A stretch of 64,000 bases of DNA from Subsaximicrobium wynnwilliamsii (GTDB taxonomy: Bacteria > Bacteroidota > Bacteroidia > Flavobacteriales > Flavobacteriaceae). The position numbers were made by a program, and so were the translations under genes. The number at the start of each line of letters is the position of its first letter. Position 1 is the first letter of the stretch. The DNA is taken from contig NZ_VORM01000006.1 of assembly GCF_007997225.1 (NCBI RefSeq), positions 124,001 through 188,000 on the forward strand. Direction: 5' to 3'. Positions 27,348-35,190 of the stretch are shown here, in pieces. Below the pieces are notes generated by a model. It was not told the DNA's origin. It searched no databases and saw only the letters and a program-made list of their open reading frames with translations.

Positions 27348-29183
27348 TTATTGATAGCCCTTGGCCTGTAGGGTAAAAAGCTCTGAGTATAAAGAATCAT
27401 TCTCTATGAGTTCTTGATGGGTTCCGAGCTCTAAGACGGTGCCATTTTCCAAGACTAAAATGCGATCTGCTTGCCTTACGGTTGAAAATCGGTGGGAAAT
27501 GATGATGCTCGTTTTGTTTTTGGTCAGGGCAATAAATCTCTGGAACACATCACTTTCTGCTTTTGCGTCTAATGCGGAAGTGGGCTCGTCAAGAATCATG
27601 ACTTCTGCATTTTTCATATAAGCTCTTGCCAAGGCCACTTTTTGCCATTGGCCTCCGGAAAGGTCTTGTCCTTTCGCAAAGCGTTTGCCCAATTGCTGGT
27701 CGTAGCCTTTTTTTAATTCGGAAATGACCTCGTTGGCCAAGCTTAATTCCGAAGCATTTTCGATTTTTTGCTGATTGTTAAGTTCTTTAATATCGCCAAT
27801 CGCAATATTCTCTCTTGCGGTAAATTCATATTTGAAAAAATCCTGAAAGATAACCCCGAAGTAGTTTTGGTAATCGGCTTTATTAAAGCGGTTGATATTT
27901 ATGCCGTCTAAATAAATAGCGCCAGAAGTAGGCTCATAAAACCGAAGCAATAATTTGGTCAAGGTGGTTTTTCCCGCACCATTTTGACCTACAAAAGCCA
28001 ATTTCTCACCAACCTTCATTTCAAAACTGATGCCCTTCAGAATTTCAGTGTCTGAACCTGGATAGCCAAATCGAACATCTTTAAACTCGAATCCAAGCCT
28101 TATGGTCTTAGGTAAGTGTTGGTCTTCCGTAATTTTTGGCTCTATGGAAATATCTATAAACTCGAAATAATCTTTCAGATACAGAGCACTTTCGGTAATT
28201 CGAGTGAATTTTGAGAAAAACTCCTGAAGATTCTTCGTAAGCCTATTGAAAGCACCAGATAAAAAGGTCAGTTCTCCCAAGGTAATCACACCAGTTACCA
28301 CTCTGTAAATAATAAACACATAAGCGCCATAATAACTGAGCGTACCCAAAACATTGAATACAAATCCCAATGCCGAGCGCTTTACCGCCAATTTTTTATT
28401 AAGGTCAAAATAATCCTGAGACAAACGCTGAAACCGGTCTACAATAAAATCGGTCAAACCAAAAAGCTTGATTTCTTTGGCGGTTTCGTTATTGGCGCCA
28501 ATATACCTGAGGTAATCGAGTTCGCGTCTCTCGGCAGTCCAACCCCTAGCCAGCGAATATTGCTGTTGGCTAAACCAAATTTCATTGATGAAAGAGGGGA
28601 TGATACTTAATACTAAAAGAATGATAAGATAAGGTTCAAAATAAATCAAACCCGCGATGAGTGTCCCAATGGAAATGAGACTTTGGAGCTCGCCCAAAGC
28701 ATTGCTCATCAAACCTACGCGACCCGTAGTTTGGGTCCTGGCGCGCTCCAGTTTATCGTAAAACTCTGAATCTTCCAACAAGCTCATATCGATCTTGCTG
28801 GTTTTTCTCATGATGCTTACCGAGGACTTGATGGAATAGGCATCACCAAGCAGCCCATCGGTTAAGGAAATCGCTCGACTTACCAAATCGGAAACAACAA
28901 TAAGCCCAAACTCAATACCTACATATAACCATAGTCTGGAAAGATCGGCAGTTTCTACTTGGGCTTGGAGCACAATTTCATCGATGATGATTTTTCCGAT
29001 CCACAAAATAATGACCGGTAAAATCGCAGCAATAAGTCGGCAAAACGCGGAACCTAAAAAGAGACTTTTGTTGGTTCTCCAGATTTCCTTAAAAAAGCGC
29101 GGAATAAAAACCAAAGCACTAAATGAGCCCTTGAAATTTACCTTTTTCTTTTCGGAAAGTGATTGCAGACCTCTTCTAGCCAT
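27348..29183 (-). CDS. ABC exporter, fused permease and ATPase
   Basis: A 611-residue half-transporter that should work as a homodimer in the inner membrane. The membrane domain covers ~15-330, with hydrophobic segments such as LFLGSAFCRLIAAILPVIILWIG and LISIGTLIAGLIYFEPYLIIL. The ATPase domain ~355-605 has Walker A GQNGAGKTT, signature LSGGQWQKVALARA, Walker B VMILDEP and the H-loop IISHRFSTV. It resembles the MsbA/lipid or peptide exporter group; the substrate cannot be read. Its place in the suf block (42 nt after sufT, 21 nt before the DUF2480 gene) is suggestive of co-transcription but not of a role. Confidence 0.9.
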   Translation of the reverse strand: MARRGLQSLSEKKKVNFKGSFSALVFIPRFFKEIWRTNKSLFLGSAFCRLIAAILPVIILWIGKIIIDEIVLQAQVETADLSRLWLYVGIEFGLIVVSDLVSRAISLTDGLLGDAYSIKSSVSIMRKTSKIDMSLLEDSEFYDKLERARTQTTGRVGLMSNALGELQSLISIGTLIAGLIYFEPYLIILLVLSIIPSFINEIWFSQQQYSLARGWTAERRELDYLRYIGANNETAKEIKLFGLTDFIVDRFQRLSQDYFDLNKKLAVKRSALGFVFNVLGTLSYYGAYVFIIYRVVTGVITLGELTFLSGAFNRLTKNLQEFFSKFTRITESALYLKDYFEFIDISIEPKITEDQHLPKTIRLGFEFKDVRFGYPGSDTEILKGISFEMKVGEKLAFVGQNGAGKTTLTKLLLRFYEPTSGAIYLDGININRFNKADYQNYFGVIFQDFFKYEFTARENIAIGDIKELNNQQKIENASELSLANEVISELKKGYDQQLGKRFAKGQDLSGGQWQKVALARAYMKNAEVMILDEPTSALDAKAESDVFQRFIALTKNKTSIIISHRFSTVRQADRILVLENGTVLELGTHQELIENDSLYSELFTLQAKGYQ

Positions 29184-29225
29184 GCGCTATTGGGGTAATT
29201 GGGTAACAGATTGAATGGCGAAGCA

Positions 29226-29549
29226 TTAAAGCATCCCCAGTTCCAACTTGGCTTCCTCACTCATCAATTCCTGCGTCCATGGCGGATCGAAAGTGATTTC
29301 CACCTCAGCGGTTTTCACGTCGTTAAGCGAGCGTACTTTTTCCTCTACTTCCGCAGGTAAACTTTCAGCCACTGGGCAATTGGGAGAGGTCAAGGTCATT
29401 AAGATTTTAACATCGTAATCCTCATTGACAAAGACGTCATAAATCAATCCCAACTCATAAATATCCACAGGAATTTCTGGATCGTAGATGGTTTTTAGAA
29501 TTCTTACTATTTTTTCGCCTAAAGCGTTGGTATCTATTTTAGTTTCCAT
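29226..29549 (-). CDS. sufT: MIP18/DUF59 family iron-sulfur assembly factor SufT
   Basis: 107 residues of the MIP18 (DUF59) family, which helps mature Fe-S proteins in the cytosol. Visible hallmarks: RILKTIYDPEIPVDIYELGL with the conserved DPE..V, MTLTSPNCPVAESLPAEV with the conserved Cys, and DPPWTQELMSEEAKLELGM at the C-terminus. The family is often annotated as a SUF system assembly protein. It lies between sufE and the ABC exporter. Its leader, 29550-29588, is a 7-nt-periodic tract. Confidence 0.92.
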   Translation of the reverse strand: METKIDTNALGEKIVRILKTIYDPEIPVDIYELGLIYDVFVNEDYDVKILMTLTSPNCPVAESLPAEVEEKVRSLNDVKTAEVEITFDPPWTQELMSEEAKLELGML

Positions 29550-29614
29550 TTTTATCAGTTTAAAGTTTCGGGTTCAAGATTCAAAGTTGTTCCAAACAAA
29601 CTTTGAATCTTGAA
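29550..29614 (-). repeat. Heptad-periodic leader and 16-bp inverted repeat between sufE and sufT
   Basis: A perfect inverted repeat (arms 29573-29588 and 29599-29614, TTCAAGATTCAAAGTT against its complement, 10-nt loop) fills the sufE-sufT gap. Reading towards sufT, the near arm continues into five 7-nt units all starting AA (for example AACTTTG and AACTTTA) that end at the ATG. The 18-mer GGTTCAAGATTCAAAGTT recurs exactly in front of the four-helix-bundle gene on the other strand (37068-37085). Confidence 0.85.
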
Positions 29615-29623
29615 TCTTGATTT

Positions 29624-30046
29624 TCAATTCAGTTGAGTTTGGTAGGCGATGGCATACATTTTTAGTTGCTTGATCATGCTTACCAAACCATTGGCTCTGG
29701 TGGGCGACAAATGCTCTTTGAGCCCGATTTTGTCGATAAAATCGGTATTGGCTTCAATAATGGCTTTTGGATGCTGGTCTGAAAACGTACGAATCAAAAT
29801 AGCGATAATGCCTTTGGTAATGATGGCGTCGCTATCGGCAGTGAACAAGACTTTATCGCCCTCCAAATCGGCATGCACCCATACCCTACTTTGGCAGCCT
29901 TTAATGATATTGTCTTCGGTTTTATATTGTTCGGCAATCAATGGTAGGGATTTCCCTAAATCAATCATGTATTGGTAACGTTCTTCCCAATCCTCAAACA
30001 TATCAAACTCGTCTATAATCTCGTTTTGTATTTCTGTAATCGTCAT
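29624..30046 (-). CDS. sufE: Cysteine desulfuration protein SufE
   Basis: Accepts persulfide sulfur from SufS and passes it to the SufBCD scaffold. About 140 residues from the ATG at 30046 (MTITEIQNEIIDEFDMF), the usual beginning of the family; an ATG nine codons upstream (30073) is possible and lies only 8 nt after a TAnnTTTG box. The acceptor Cys is in IIKGCQSRVWV (~residue 51), with the preceding YKTEDN, and the family's C-terminal LSPTRANGLVSMIKQLK is intact. It follows the small exported protein gene and is followed by sufT. Confidence 0.94.
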   Translation of the reverse strand: MTITEIQNEIIDEFDMFEDWEERYQYMIDLGKSLPLIAEQYKTEDNIIKGCQSRVWVHADLEGDKVLFTADSDAIITKGIIAILIRTFSDQHPKAIIEANTDFIDKIGLKEHLSPTRANGLVSMIKQLKMYAIAYQTQLN

Positions 30047-30081
30047 AAATCTTGTAAATGGGTTTACATTCATTTAAGTGG

Positions 30082-30089
30082 CAAAGATA
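30082..30089 (-). promoter_or_regulatory. -7 box TATCTTTG before sufE
   Basis: Perfect TAnnTTTG between the small exported protein gene and sufE, 8 nt before the upstream ATG (30073) and 35 nt before the preferred one. It suggests an internal promoter of the operon. Confidence 0.4.
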
Positions 30090-30101
30090 CAACATCTAAG
30101 G

Positions 30102-30584
30102 CTACTCTTCGACCATCTTAGCTTTGAGCGCCAATAGTTTTTCGACCAGTGCTTTTATGGCTTCAGGCGGATTACCATGGTCAAAGGTTTTAGTTTCGTA
30201 GCTGCTTTTTTCAGAAGTGATATTTAGGGTTGCCATGGCTGCGCCATCGTACTGGTGAGCTTTGGAAGGTGCTTCCAACTGCGGCATTGTTTTCAAATCT
30301 ACGGCATTTAACAAATTTACTAAAGTTGTCTTTTCGTTCTTCGGAAGAATATTGGAAACCACAACCTTGCCATAACGATCATTTGTGAATTTCACGGAAT
30401 CGCCTTCCACCCAAATTTTTTCGTAAAAACCTCGGGTGTTGGCTTCGTAAGTCATGGTCAAATCCTTCTGAAAAGCTTCAGTTTTGAGAACTTCAGACTT
30501 AGTTTCAGCCGAAGCTTCCGCTTTTTTTTGGTTGCATTCCTTTGCTGAAGCAAAAATGACTAAAAAACAAAATAATATTTTCAT
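30102..30584 (-). CDS. Small exported protein in the suf locus, unknown function
   Basis: 160 residues. A short hydrophobic N-terminus (KILFCFLVIFASAKEC) looks like a signal peptide, possibly lipoprotein, though the residues before Cys17 (AKE) are a poor lipobox. The mature part begins with a Lys/Glu-rich linker and has a beta-rich domain (MTYEANTRGFYEKIWVEGDSV) and a C-terminal helix (AIKALVEKLLALKAKM). I do not recognise the family. It lies between sufS and sufE on the same strand. Confidence 0.7.
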   Translation of the reverse strand: MKILFCFLVIFASAKECNQKKAEASAETKSEVLKTEAFQKDLTMTYEANTRGFYEKIWVEGDSVKFTNDRYGKVVVSNILPKNEKTTLVNLLNAVDLKTMPQLEAPSKAHQYDGAAMATLNITSEKSSYETKTFDHGNPPEAIKALVEKLLALKAKMVEE

Positions 30585-30610
30585 AAGCCTTCCGCATTAA
30601 CTAATCAATA

Positions 30611-30697
30611 ACCTTGGGGGCAAGCCCACAAGGTATGAATTGAAAGTGGTTCTTTGTATTTCGAGGCAAGCCTCGGGGAATAAAACCCTCTGGAGGG
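30611..30697 (-). repeat. Cluster of three short palindromes (REP-like) between sufS and the exported protein gene
   Basis: Three hairpins in under 90 bases: CCTTG/CAAGG with an inner GGGC/GCCC (30611-30634), the perfect CGAGGC-AA-GCCTCG (30662-30675) and CCCTC-TG-GAGGG (30686-30697). The first two share a GGCAAGCC core. No T-run follows, so a terminator is unlikely; REP-like elements or RNA processing sites fit better. Confidence 0.7.
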
Positions 30698-30734
30698 ATT
30701 CAACCCAAACGATCGCAAAACTAAATAGTCTATT

Positions 30735-31955
30735 TTAAGATAGCATCATCTTTGCCTTCTTCACGCCTTCCACCAAGGCATCAACTTCCGCTTTTGTGTT
30801 GTAAAATGCGAAAGAAGCTCGTACCGTTCCAGGAATCTTAAAGAAGTCCATAACAGGTTGGGCGCAATGATGGCCTGTTCTTACGGCAATGCCCATTTTA
30901 TCGAGAATGGTGCCAATGTCATAAGGATGGATGCCTTGGATATTAAAGGAAATCACAGATGTTTTTTCATTCAAATCTTTCGGTCCATAAATTTTTAGAC
31001 CTTCAATTTGTGATAATTTATCCGTAGCATATTCTAATAGCTCGTGTTCATATTCAGCAATAGCCTCAAAACCGATGGCGTTCATATAATCCAAAGCTGC
31101 CCCAAAAGCGATGCCTCCGGAAATATTTGGCGTACCTGCTTCAAATTTATGCGGTAAATCGGCATAGGTGGTTTTTTCAAAAGTAACTTCAGCAATCATT
31201 TCGCCACCACCTTGATAAGGTGGTAATTTGTTGAGCCAATCTTGCTTCCCGTAAAGCATACCAACACCGGTTGGGCCACAGATTTTGTGGGCGGAGGTCA
31301 CGTAGAAATCCACATCCAAAGCTTGAAGGTCTGGTTTGATATGCGGGCAAGACTGCGCGCCATCAATCAAGACCGCTGCGTTGACTTCGTGTGCTTTTTT
31401 GATGATCGTTTCAATGGGGTTGATAGTGCCCAAAGCATTAGAGATGTGATTTACGAATACCAATTTAGTACGCTCAGATAGCATGGCTCCAAAATCTGCC
31501 ATAATCAACTGCCCATTATCATCCATTGGGATGACCCTCAGGGTAGCTCCTGTGCGCTCACATAACATTTGCCAAGGCACAATGTTACTGTGATGCTCCA
31601 ATGCCGACACTAAAATCTCGTCGCCTTTTTCTATTAAATTCGAAAATCCGCTAGCAACAAGGTTAATGCCGTGTGTGGTGCCAGCGGTCATGATGACCTC
31701 ATGGCTATGTTTTATATTAAAGTGTTCTTGAATTTTTAGGCGTGCTCCCTCATATAAATCGGTCGCTTCCTGGCTCAAGGTATGCACCCCTCTATGGATA
31801 TTGGCGTTGTAATTGGAATAGTAATCCACGATTACATCAATAACCTGCTGTGGGGTTTGCGAGGTGGCTGCATTATCGAGATAAACCAAAGGTTTCCCGT
31901 TGATTTTTCGGTTGAGAATTGGGAAATCTGTTCTTATTTTTTGTACGTCTAACAT
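30735..31955 (-). CDS. sufS: Cysteine desulfurase SufS
   Basis: PLP-dependent enzyme converting cysteine to alanine and an enzyme-bound persulfide, the sulfur source for Fe-S clusters. 406 residues, typical group II (SufS) length. N-terminal DFPILNRKINGKPLVYLDNAAT; ALEHHSNIVPWQ; PLP Lys in YVTSAHKICGPTG (~residue 225); the active Cys in AVRTGHHCAQPVMDFF (~residue 363). First gene of the second suf block, with a TAnnTTTG box 18 nt before its start and a terminator and gene fragment between it and sufD. Confidence 0.97.
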   Translation of the reverse strand: MLDVQKIRTDFPILNRKINGKPLVYLDNAATSQTPQQVIDVIVDYYSNYNANIHRGVHTLSQEATDLYEGARLKIQEHFNIKHSHEVIMTAGTTHGINLVASGFSNLIEKGDEILVSALEHHSNIVPWQMLCERTGATLRVIPMDDNGQLIMADFGAMLSERTKLVFVNHISNALGTINPIETIIKKAHEVNAAVLIDGAQSCPHIKPDLQALDVDFYVTSAHKICGPTGVGMLYGKQDWLNKLPPYQGGGEMIAEVTFEKTTYADLPHKFEAGTPNISGGIAFGAALDYMNAIGFEAIAEYEHELLEYATDKLSQIEGLKIYGPKDLNEKTSVISFNIQGIHPYDIGTILDKMGIAVRTGHHCAQPVMDFFKIPGTVRASFAFYNTKAEVDALVEGVKKAKMMLS

Positions 31956-31973
31956 GTTCTTAAATTGCTAGAG

Positions 31974-31981
31974 CAAAGATA
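31974..31981 (-). promoter_or_regulatory. -7 box TATCTTTG before sufS
   Basis: Perfect TAnnTTTG ending 18 nt before the sufS start codon. With the terminators at 32263-32340 it suggests that sufS begins a separate transcript from sufABCD. Confidence 0.5.
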
Positions 31982-32076
31982 CAAAGCATTGCGCTTAAAG
32001 TAAAACTTATAACAATGCTTTAAGAGGCGCAAAAAAATATTGCATTTATTTAGGATACATTTGTATAAAAATATAG

Positions 32077-32283
32077 TTCTATGCTAGGTATAGCAAAAAG
32101 TTAAGTTTCAAAGGAAACGAAGGTGTAACACTACATCCCGTTCAACGCAACGAATTTGGAAACAATGATAGAACACTATATCGTTTTACCAAAGATGAAA
32201 AAAATGTGGTTTCAGTAATGTTGTTGTCTTCCCATGGCACTGTAAAGCATATTGTCTTCAACAAAAAAGAGATTGCCGATTAG
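32077..32283 (+). pseudogene. C-terminal remnant of a lost gene
   Basis: A 68-codon plus-strand frame, opening after a stop at 32074, has protein-like content (LHPVQRNEFGNNDRTLYRF, then MLLSSHGTVKHIVFNKKE) and ends at TAG in the loop of a perfect terminator, but it has no start codon near its beginning. It reads like the tail of a secreted or hydrolase-type protein that kept its own terminator. I cannot name the family. It is opposite in direction to the suf genes on both sides. Confidence 0.55.
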
Positions 32284-32296
32284 CAATCTCTTTTTT
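32263..32296 (+). terminator. Terminator of the gene remnant
   Basis: Perfect 14-bp inverted repeat AAAAAAGAGATTGC / GCAATCTCTTTTTT with a 6-nt loop holding the remnant's stop codon. A-rich and T-rich flanks allow use in both directions, so it may also insulate sufS from sufD. Confidence 0.85.
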
Positions 32297-32307
32297 GGTT
32301 CTAAACG

Positions 32308-32340
32308 AAAGCTCACAGTTTTCAAATACCTGTGAGCTTT
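32308..32340 (-). terminator. Hairpin after sufD
   Basis: Perfect 11-bp inverted repeat AAAGCTCACAG / CTGTGAGCTTT with an 11-nt loop, 14 nt after the sufD stop. The T-tract on the minus strand is weak (TTTCGTTT), so termination may be partial here and completed by the hairpin at 32263. Confidence 0.6.
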
Positions 32341-32353
32341 GTTTTAAGATTTA

Positions 32354-33667
32354 TTATAAGTCAAATCCAAGATTCACTCCTAATTTGTTGGCAATGATTT
32401 TAGTGATACGTTGCTTGATTTCAGGAATTTTAACCGAATTCATTACGTTATTACTAAATGCAAACATCAATAGCGCTCTGGCTTCTTTTTCTGGAATACC
32501 ACGGGACTGCATGTAAAACATGGCATCTTCATCTAATTGACCGATGGTACAACCGTGGGAACATTTTACATCATCTGCAAAAATTTCCAATTGCGGTTTG
32601 GTATTGATAGACGCTTTGTCAGTCAACAAAATATTATTGTTGGACTGAAAGGCATTTGTTTTCTGCGCTTCCTTGTTCACTAAGACTTTCCCGTTAAAAA
32701 CACCCGTAGAGCGGTCGCCAAAAATACCTTTATAATCTTGGTGGCTCTCACAATTAGGCTCAATATGATGCACCAAGGTATTATGATCTACGTGCTGCTT
32801 ATCACCAATAATCGTCACACCTTTCAAGGTAGAATCGATTCGTTCGCCTTCCTGATAAAAGCTGAGATTGTTTCGGGTCAAGTTGCCGCCAAAGGAAAAT
32901 GTATGCACAGAGGCATGGCTTTCATCCTTCTGTTTAATGAACGTATTATCAATCAATGACGCACTCTGCTTATCGTTTTGAATCTTATAATAATCGACAA
33001 TGGAGCGTTTGCCAGCAAAAATCTCGGTAACACAATTGGTCAAAACTGGATTCTCGGTCAAACTTTGATGACGCTCAATAATTTGAACGTGCGAATTCTC
33101 ATCCACAACAATCAAGTTGCGTGGCTGTAACATCAAGGCCGATTCATTCCCTGTTGAAAAATGTACAATTTGGATTGGTTTTTCCACCAATTTATTCTTC
33201 GGAATATGAATATAAGCACCTTCTTGGGAAAATGCGGTATTTAGTGAAGAGATGCTATCTTTTGTTGCCGCCTTATTGAAATAATTTTCAATGATAGGCC
33301 TATACTTAGGTTTCGCCAATGCTGAAGACATCAAGCACACATCAATCCCCTCGTGGGTAGTTTGAGATAAGTGCGAGGAATATTTACCATCGATAAAAAT
33401 GATCTTGTAACTATCTATATCGTTAATAAGATATTTTTTGATGTCTCGATATTCCGTATGATTCTCTTGTTTTGGGAATACGCTATAATCGTGTTTCAAA
33501 ATACTATTCAGCGAGGTGTATTTCCAGTCCTCATTGCGTTTTGAGGGAAAGCCTTCGTCTTCAAATGTCTTGATGGCCTCACTGCGCACATCGTGAATTG
33601 GTGACTCAACGTCCACCAAATTCTCAAATGCCATAAATGAGGATACCAGTTTATCTTTTAATTCCAT
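32354..33667 (-). CDS. sufD: Fe-S cluster assembly protein SufD
   Basis: Scaffold partner of SufB in the SufBC2D complex, where nascent Fe-S clusters are built. 437 residues, full length. N-terminal helical part with DEGFPSKRNEDWKYTSL, a long beta-helix core, and the C-terminal family signature EIFADDVKCSHGCTIGQL followed by DAMFYMQSRGIPEKEAR. Last gene of the sufA-sufB-lipoprotein-sufC-sufD block; the leader between sufC and sufD has a 7-nt-periodic tract directly before its ATG. Confidence 0.96.
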   Translation of the reverse strand: MELKDKLVSSFMAFENLVDVESPIHDVRSEAIKTFEDEGFPSKRNEDWKYTSLNSILKHDYSVFPKQENHTEYRDIKKYLINDIDSYKIIFIDGKYSSHLSQTTHEGIDVCLMSSALAKPKYRPIIENYFNKAATKDSISSLNTAFSQEGAYIHIPKNKLVEKPIQIVHFSTGNESALMLQPRNLIVVDENSHVQIIERHQSLTENPVLTNCVTEIFAGKRSIVDYYKIQNDKQSASLIDNTFIKQKDESHASVHTFSFGGNLTRNNLSFYQEGERIDSTLKGVTIIGDKQHVDHNTLVHHIEPNCESHQDYKGIFGDRSTGVFNGKVLVNKEAQKTNAFQSNNNILLTDKASINTKPQLEIFADDVKCSHGCTIGQLDEDAMFYMQSRGIPEKEARALLMFAFSNNVMNSVKIPEIKQRITKIIANKLGVNLGFDL

Positions 33668-33703
33668 CTTTTTTCAGTCTTCAGTTTTCAGCCGGCAGTC
33701 TTC
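33668..33703 (-). repeat. Heptad-periodic leader before sufD
   Basis: Reading towards sufD, units of the form ACTGAAA / ACTGAAG repeat at 7 nt and end in AAAAAAG directly before the ATG. Unit sequence differs from the TTGAA-type tracts before sufB, sufC and sufT, but the period is the same. Confidence 0.65.
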
Positions 33704-33834
33704 ATCTTGCTATTTATATGCAACATCTGACTTTCCTATAAAAACTAATTCAATTTAATGCCTATTATTTGTCTTCGTTTTCAGTCTTGTCTCAAAGCAT
33801 TTCACTATGGACTTAAGACTGCTAACTGCAACCT

Positions 33835-34590
33835 TTAATCAAGCTCCACTTCTTCTTTAATCCAATCGTAACCTTTTTCTTCTAGCTTGTGCGCCAATTC
33901 TTTAGAACCAGATTTCACGATGCGACCTTCGTGCAGAACGTGCACAAAATCGGGTATAATGTGATCTAACAAGCGTTGGTAGTGTGTAATTACGATTACT
34001 GCGTTGTCTTTGGTTTTTAATGCATTCACGCCGTCGGCAACAATGCGCAACGCATCGATATCCAGTCCAGAATCAGTTTCGTCCAAAATCGCCAATTTAG
34101 GCTCTAACATGGCCATTTGGAAAATTTCGTTACGTTTTTTCTCGCCTCCAGAAAAGCCTTCGTTTAAAGAACGGGAGAGAAACTTGCGGTCAATCGCCAG
34201 CATCTCCGATTTCTCACGAATCATCTTCAACATATCCTTTGCAGGCATATCGTCAAGACCGTTGGCCTTGCGATTTGCGTTGATTGCTGTTTTTATGAAA
34301 TTAGTGACGGAAACGCCAGGAATCTCGATTGGGTATTGAAAAGACAAGAACACACCCTTGTGGGCACGTTCATCTGCCGACAATTCATCAATATCTTCGC
34401 CTTCCAAAAGAATTTGGCCTTTCTCGACCTCGTATTCTTCCTTACCTGCAATCACATTGGCCAAGGTGCTTTTACCAGAGCCATTTGGCCCCATGATAGC
34501 GTGTACTTCGCCTGCTTTAACCTCGAGGTTGATACCTCTTAATATTTCTTTTCCTTCAACACTTGCGTGCAAATCTATTATCTTTAACAT
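33835..34590 (-). CDS. sufC: Fe-S assembly ATPase SufC
   Basis: ABC-type ATPase of the SufBC2D scaffold. 251 residues. Walker A GPNGSGKST (~residue 34), Q-loop in VFLSFQYPIEIPG, the SufC-specific signature LNEGFSGGEKKRNEIFQM, Walker B LAILDETDSGLD, and H-loop VITHYQRLLD. There is no membrane domain, as expected. It is preceded by a 7-nt-periodic leader and followed by sufD after about 170 nt. Confidence 0.97.
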   Translation of the reverse strand: MLKIIDLHASVEGKEILRGINLEVKAGEVHAIMGPNGSGKSTLANVIAGKEEYEVEKGQILLEGEDIDELSADERAHKGVFLSFQYPIEIPGVSVTNFIKTAINANRKANGLDDMPAKDMLKMIREKSEMLAIDRKFLSRSLNEGFSGGEKKRNEIFQMAMLEPKLAILDETDSGLDIDALRIVADGVNALKTKDNAVIVITHYQRLLDHIIPDFVHVLHEGRIVKSGSKELAHKLEEKGYDWIKEEVELD

Positions 34591-34626
34591 ACTTTTCAGT
34601 TCAAAGTTTAGGGTTTCGAATTCAAT
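34591..34626 (-). repeat. Heptad-periodic leader before sufC
   Basis: Reading towards sufC, four 7-nt units beginning AA (including AACCCTA, AACTTTG, AACTGAA) run into AAGT and the ATG. AACTTTG is also a unit of the sufB and sufT leaders. Confidence 0.75.
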
Positions 34627-34656
34627 ATTACATCTCTGTTCGGCTTCCCATATTTT

Positions 34657-35097
34657 TTATTTACTTTCCTTGTTCTCTAATCTAATTACTTCGTTATCTC
34701 CTGCTTTTGGAGGGGAGACTTTCAGGATTTCCTTGATCTCTATGCGGTTTTCCCAGCCTATTTCATTTTCAGGCTTTTTGAATAGTCGGCCTCGAATTGT
34801 GACCGGCACCATATCTGTGGACTCTTTTTTATAAGCTTGCACCTTTTTATTCAAGTCCTGCATTTTCTCATTGACCACAACACCTATCATTCCGGATGGT
34901 GTTTGCAAAACTGCTGCATCGTCATAATAAACAAATGTACCTTGTACGGTAATCAAACCGTCATTTTGAAGCTCGGTTTTAGCATTTTCACTCATCTGTT
35001 CATTGGCTTCGGAAGGTTTTTCTGCTTCCGATTTTGCTTCGTCTTTACAGCTGATGATTGTCAAAATCATGAGCATGATCAACAGGGTTTTTTTCAT
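34657..35097 (-). CDS. Small lipoprotein between sufB and sufC, OB-fold-like
   Basis: 146 residues. Lipoprotein signal with Cys17 (ILTIISC) followed by K-D-E, an export-type start. A Glu/Lys/Ser-rich linker to ~45, then a compact beta-rich domain (LITVQGTFVYYDDAAVLQTP, then MVPVTIRGRLFKKPE and ENRIEIKEILKVSPP) that looks like an OB-fold. A periplasmic or surface lipoprotein inside a cytosolic Fe-S operon is unexpected; a role in metal or oxidative stress sensing is only a guess. I do not recognise a named family. Confidence 0.75.
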   Translation of the reverse strand: MKKTLLIMLMILTIISCKDEAKSEAEKPSEANEQMSENAKTELQNDGLITVQGTFVYYDDAAVLQTPSGMIGVVVNEKMQDLNKKVQAYKKESTDMVPVTIRGRLFKKPENEIGWENRIEIKEILKVSPPKAGDNEVIRLENKESK

Positions 35098-35190
35098 GTT
35101 TCCTTTCCGTGAAAACGGATTTCTTTTTAATTCAACTCCAATTAGAAACCTGGTATAAATTTATGTGATTCCTGCATCTGCAGAAATTGG

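Noticed and set aside
30611-30697. Terminator after sufS
   Set aside because: Stable hairpins are present but no T-run follows on the minus strand, and co-directional genes continue with normal spacing.
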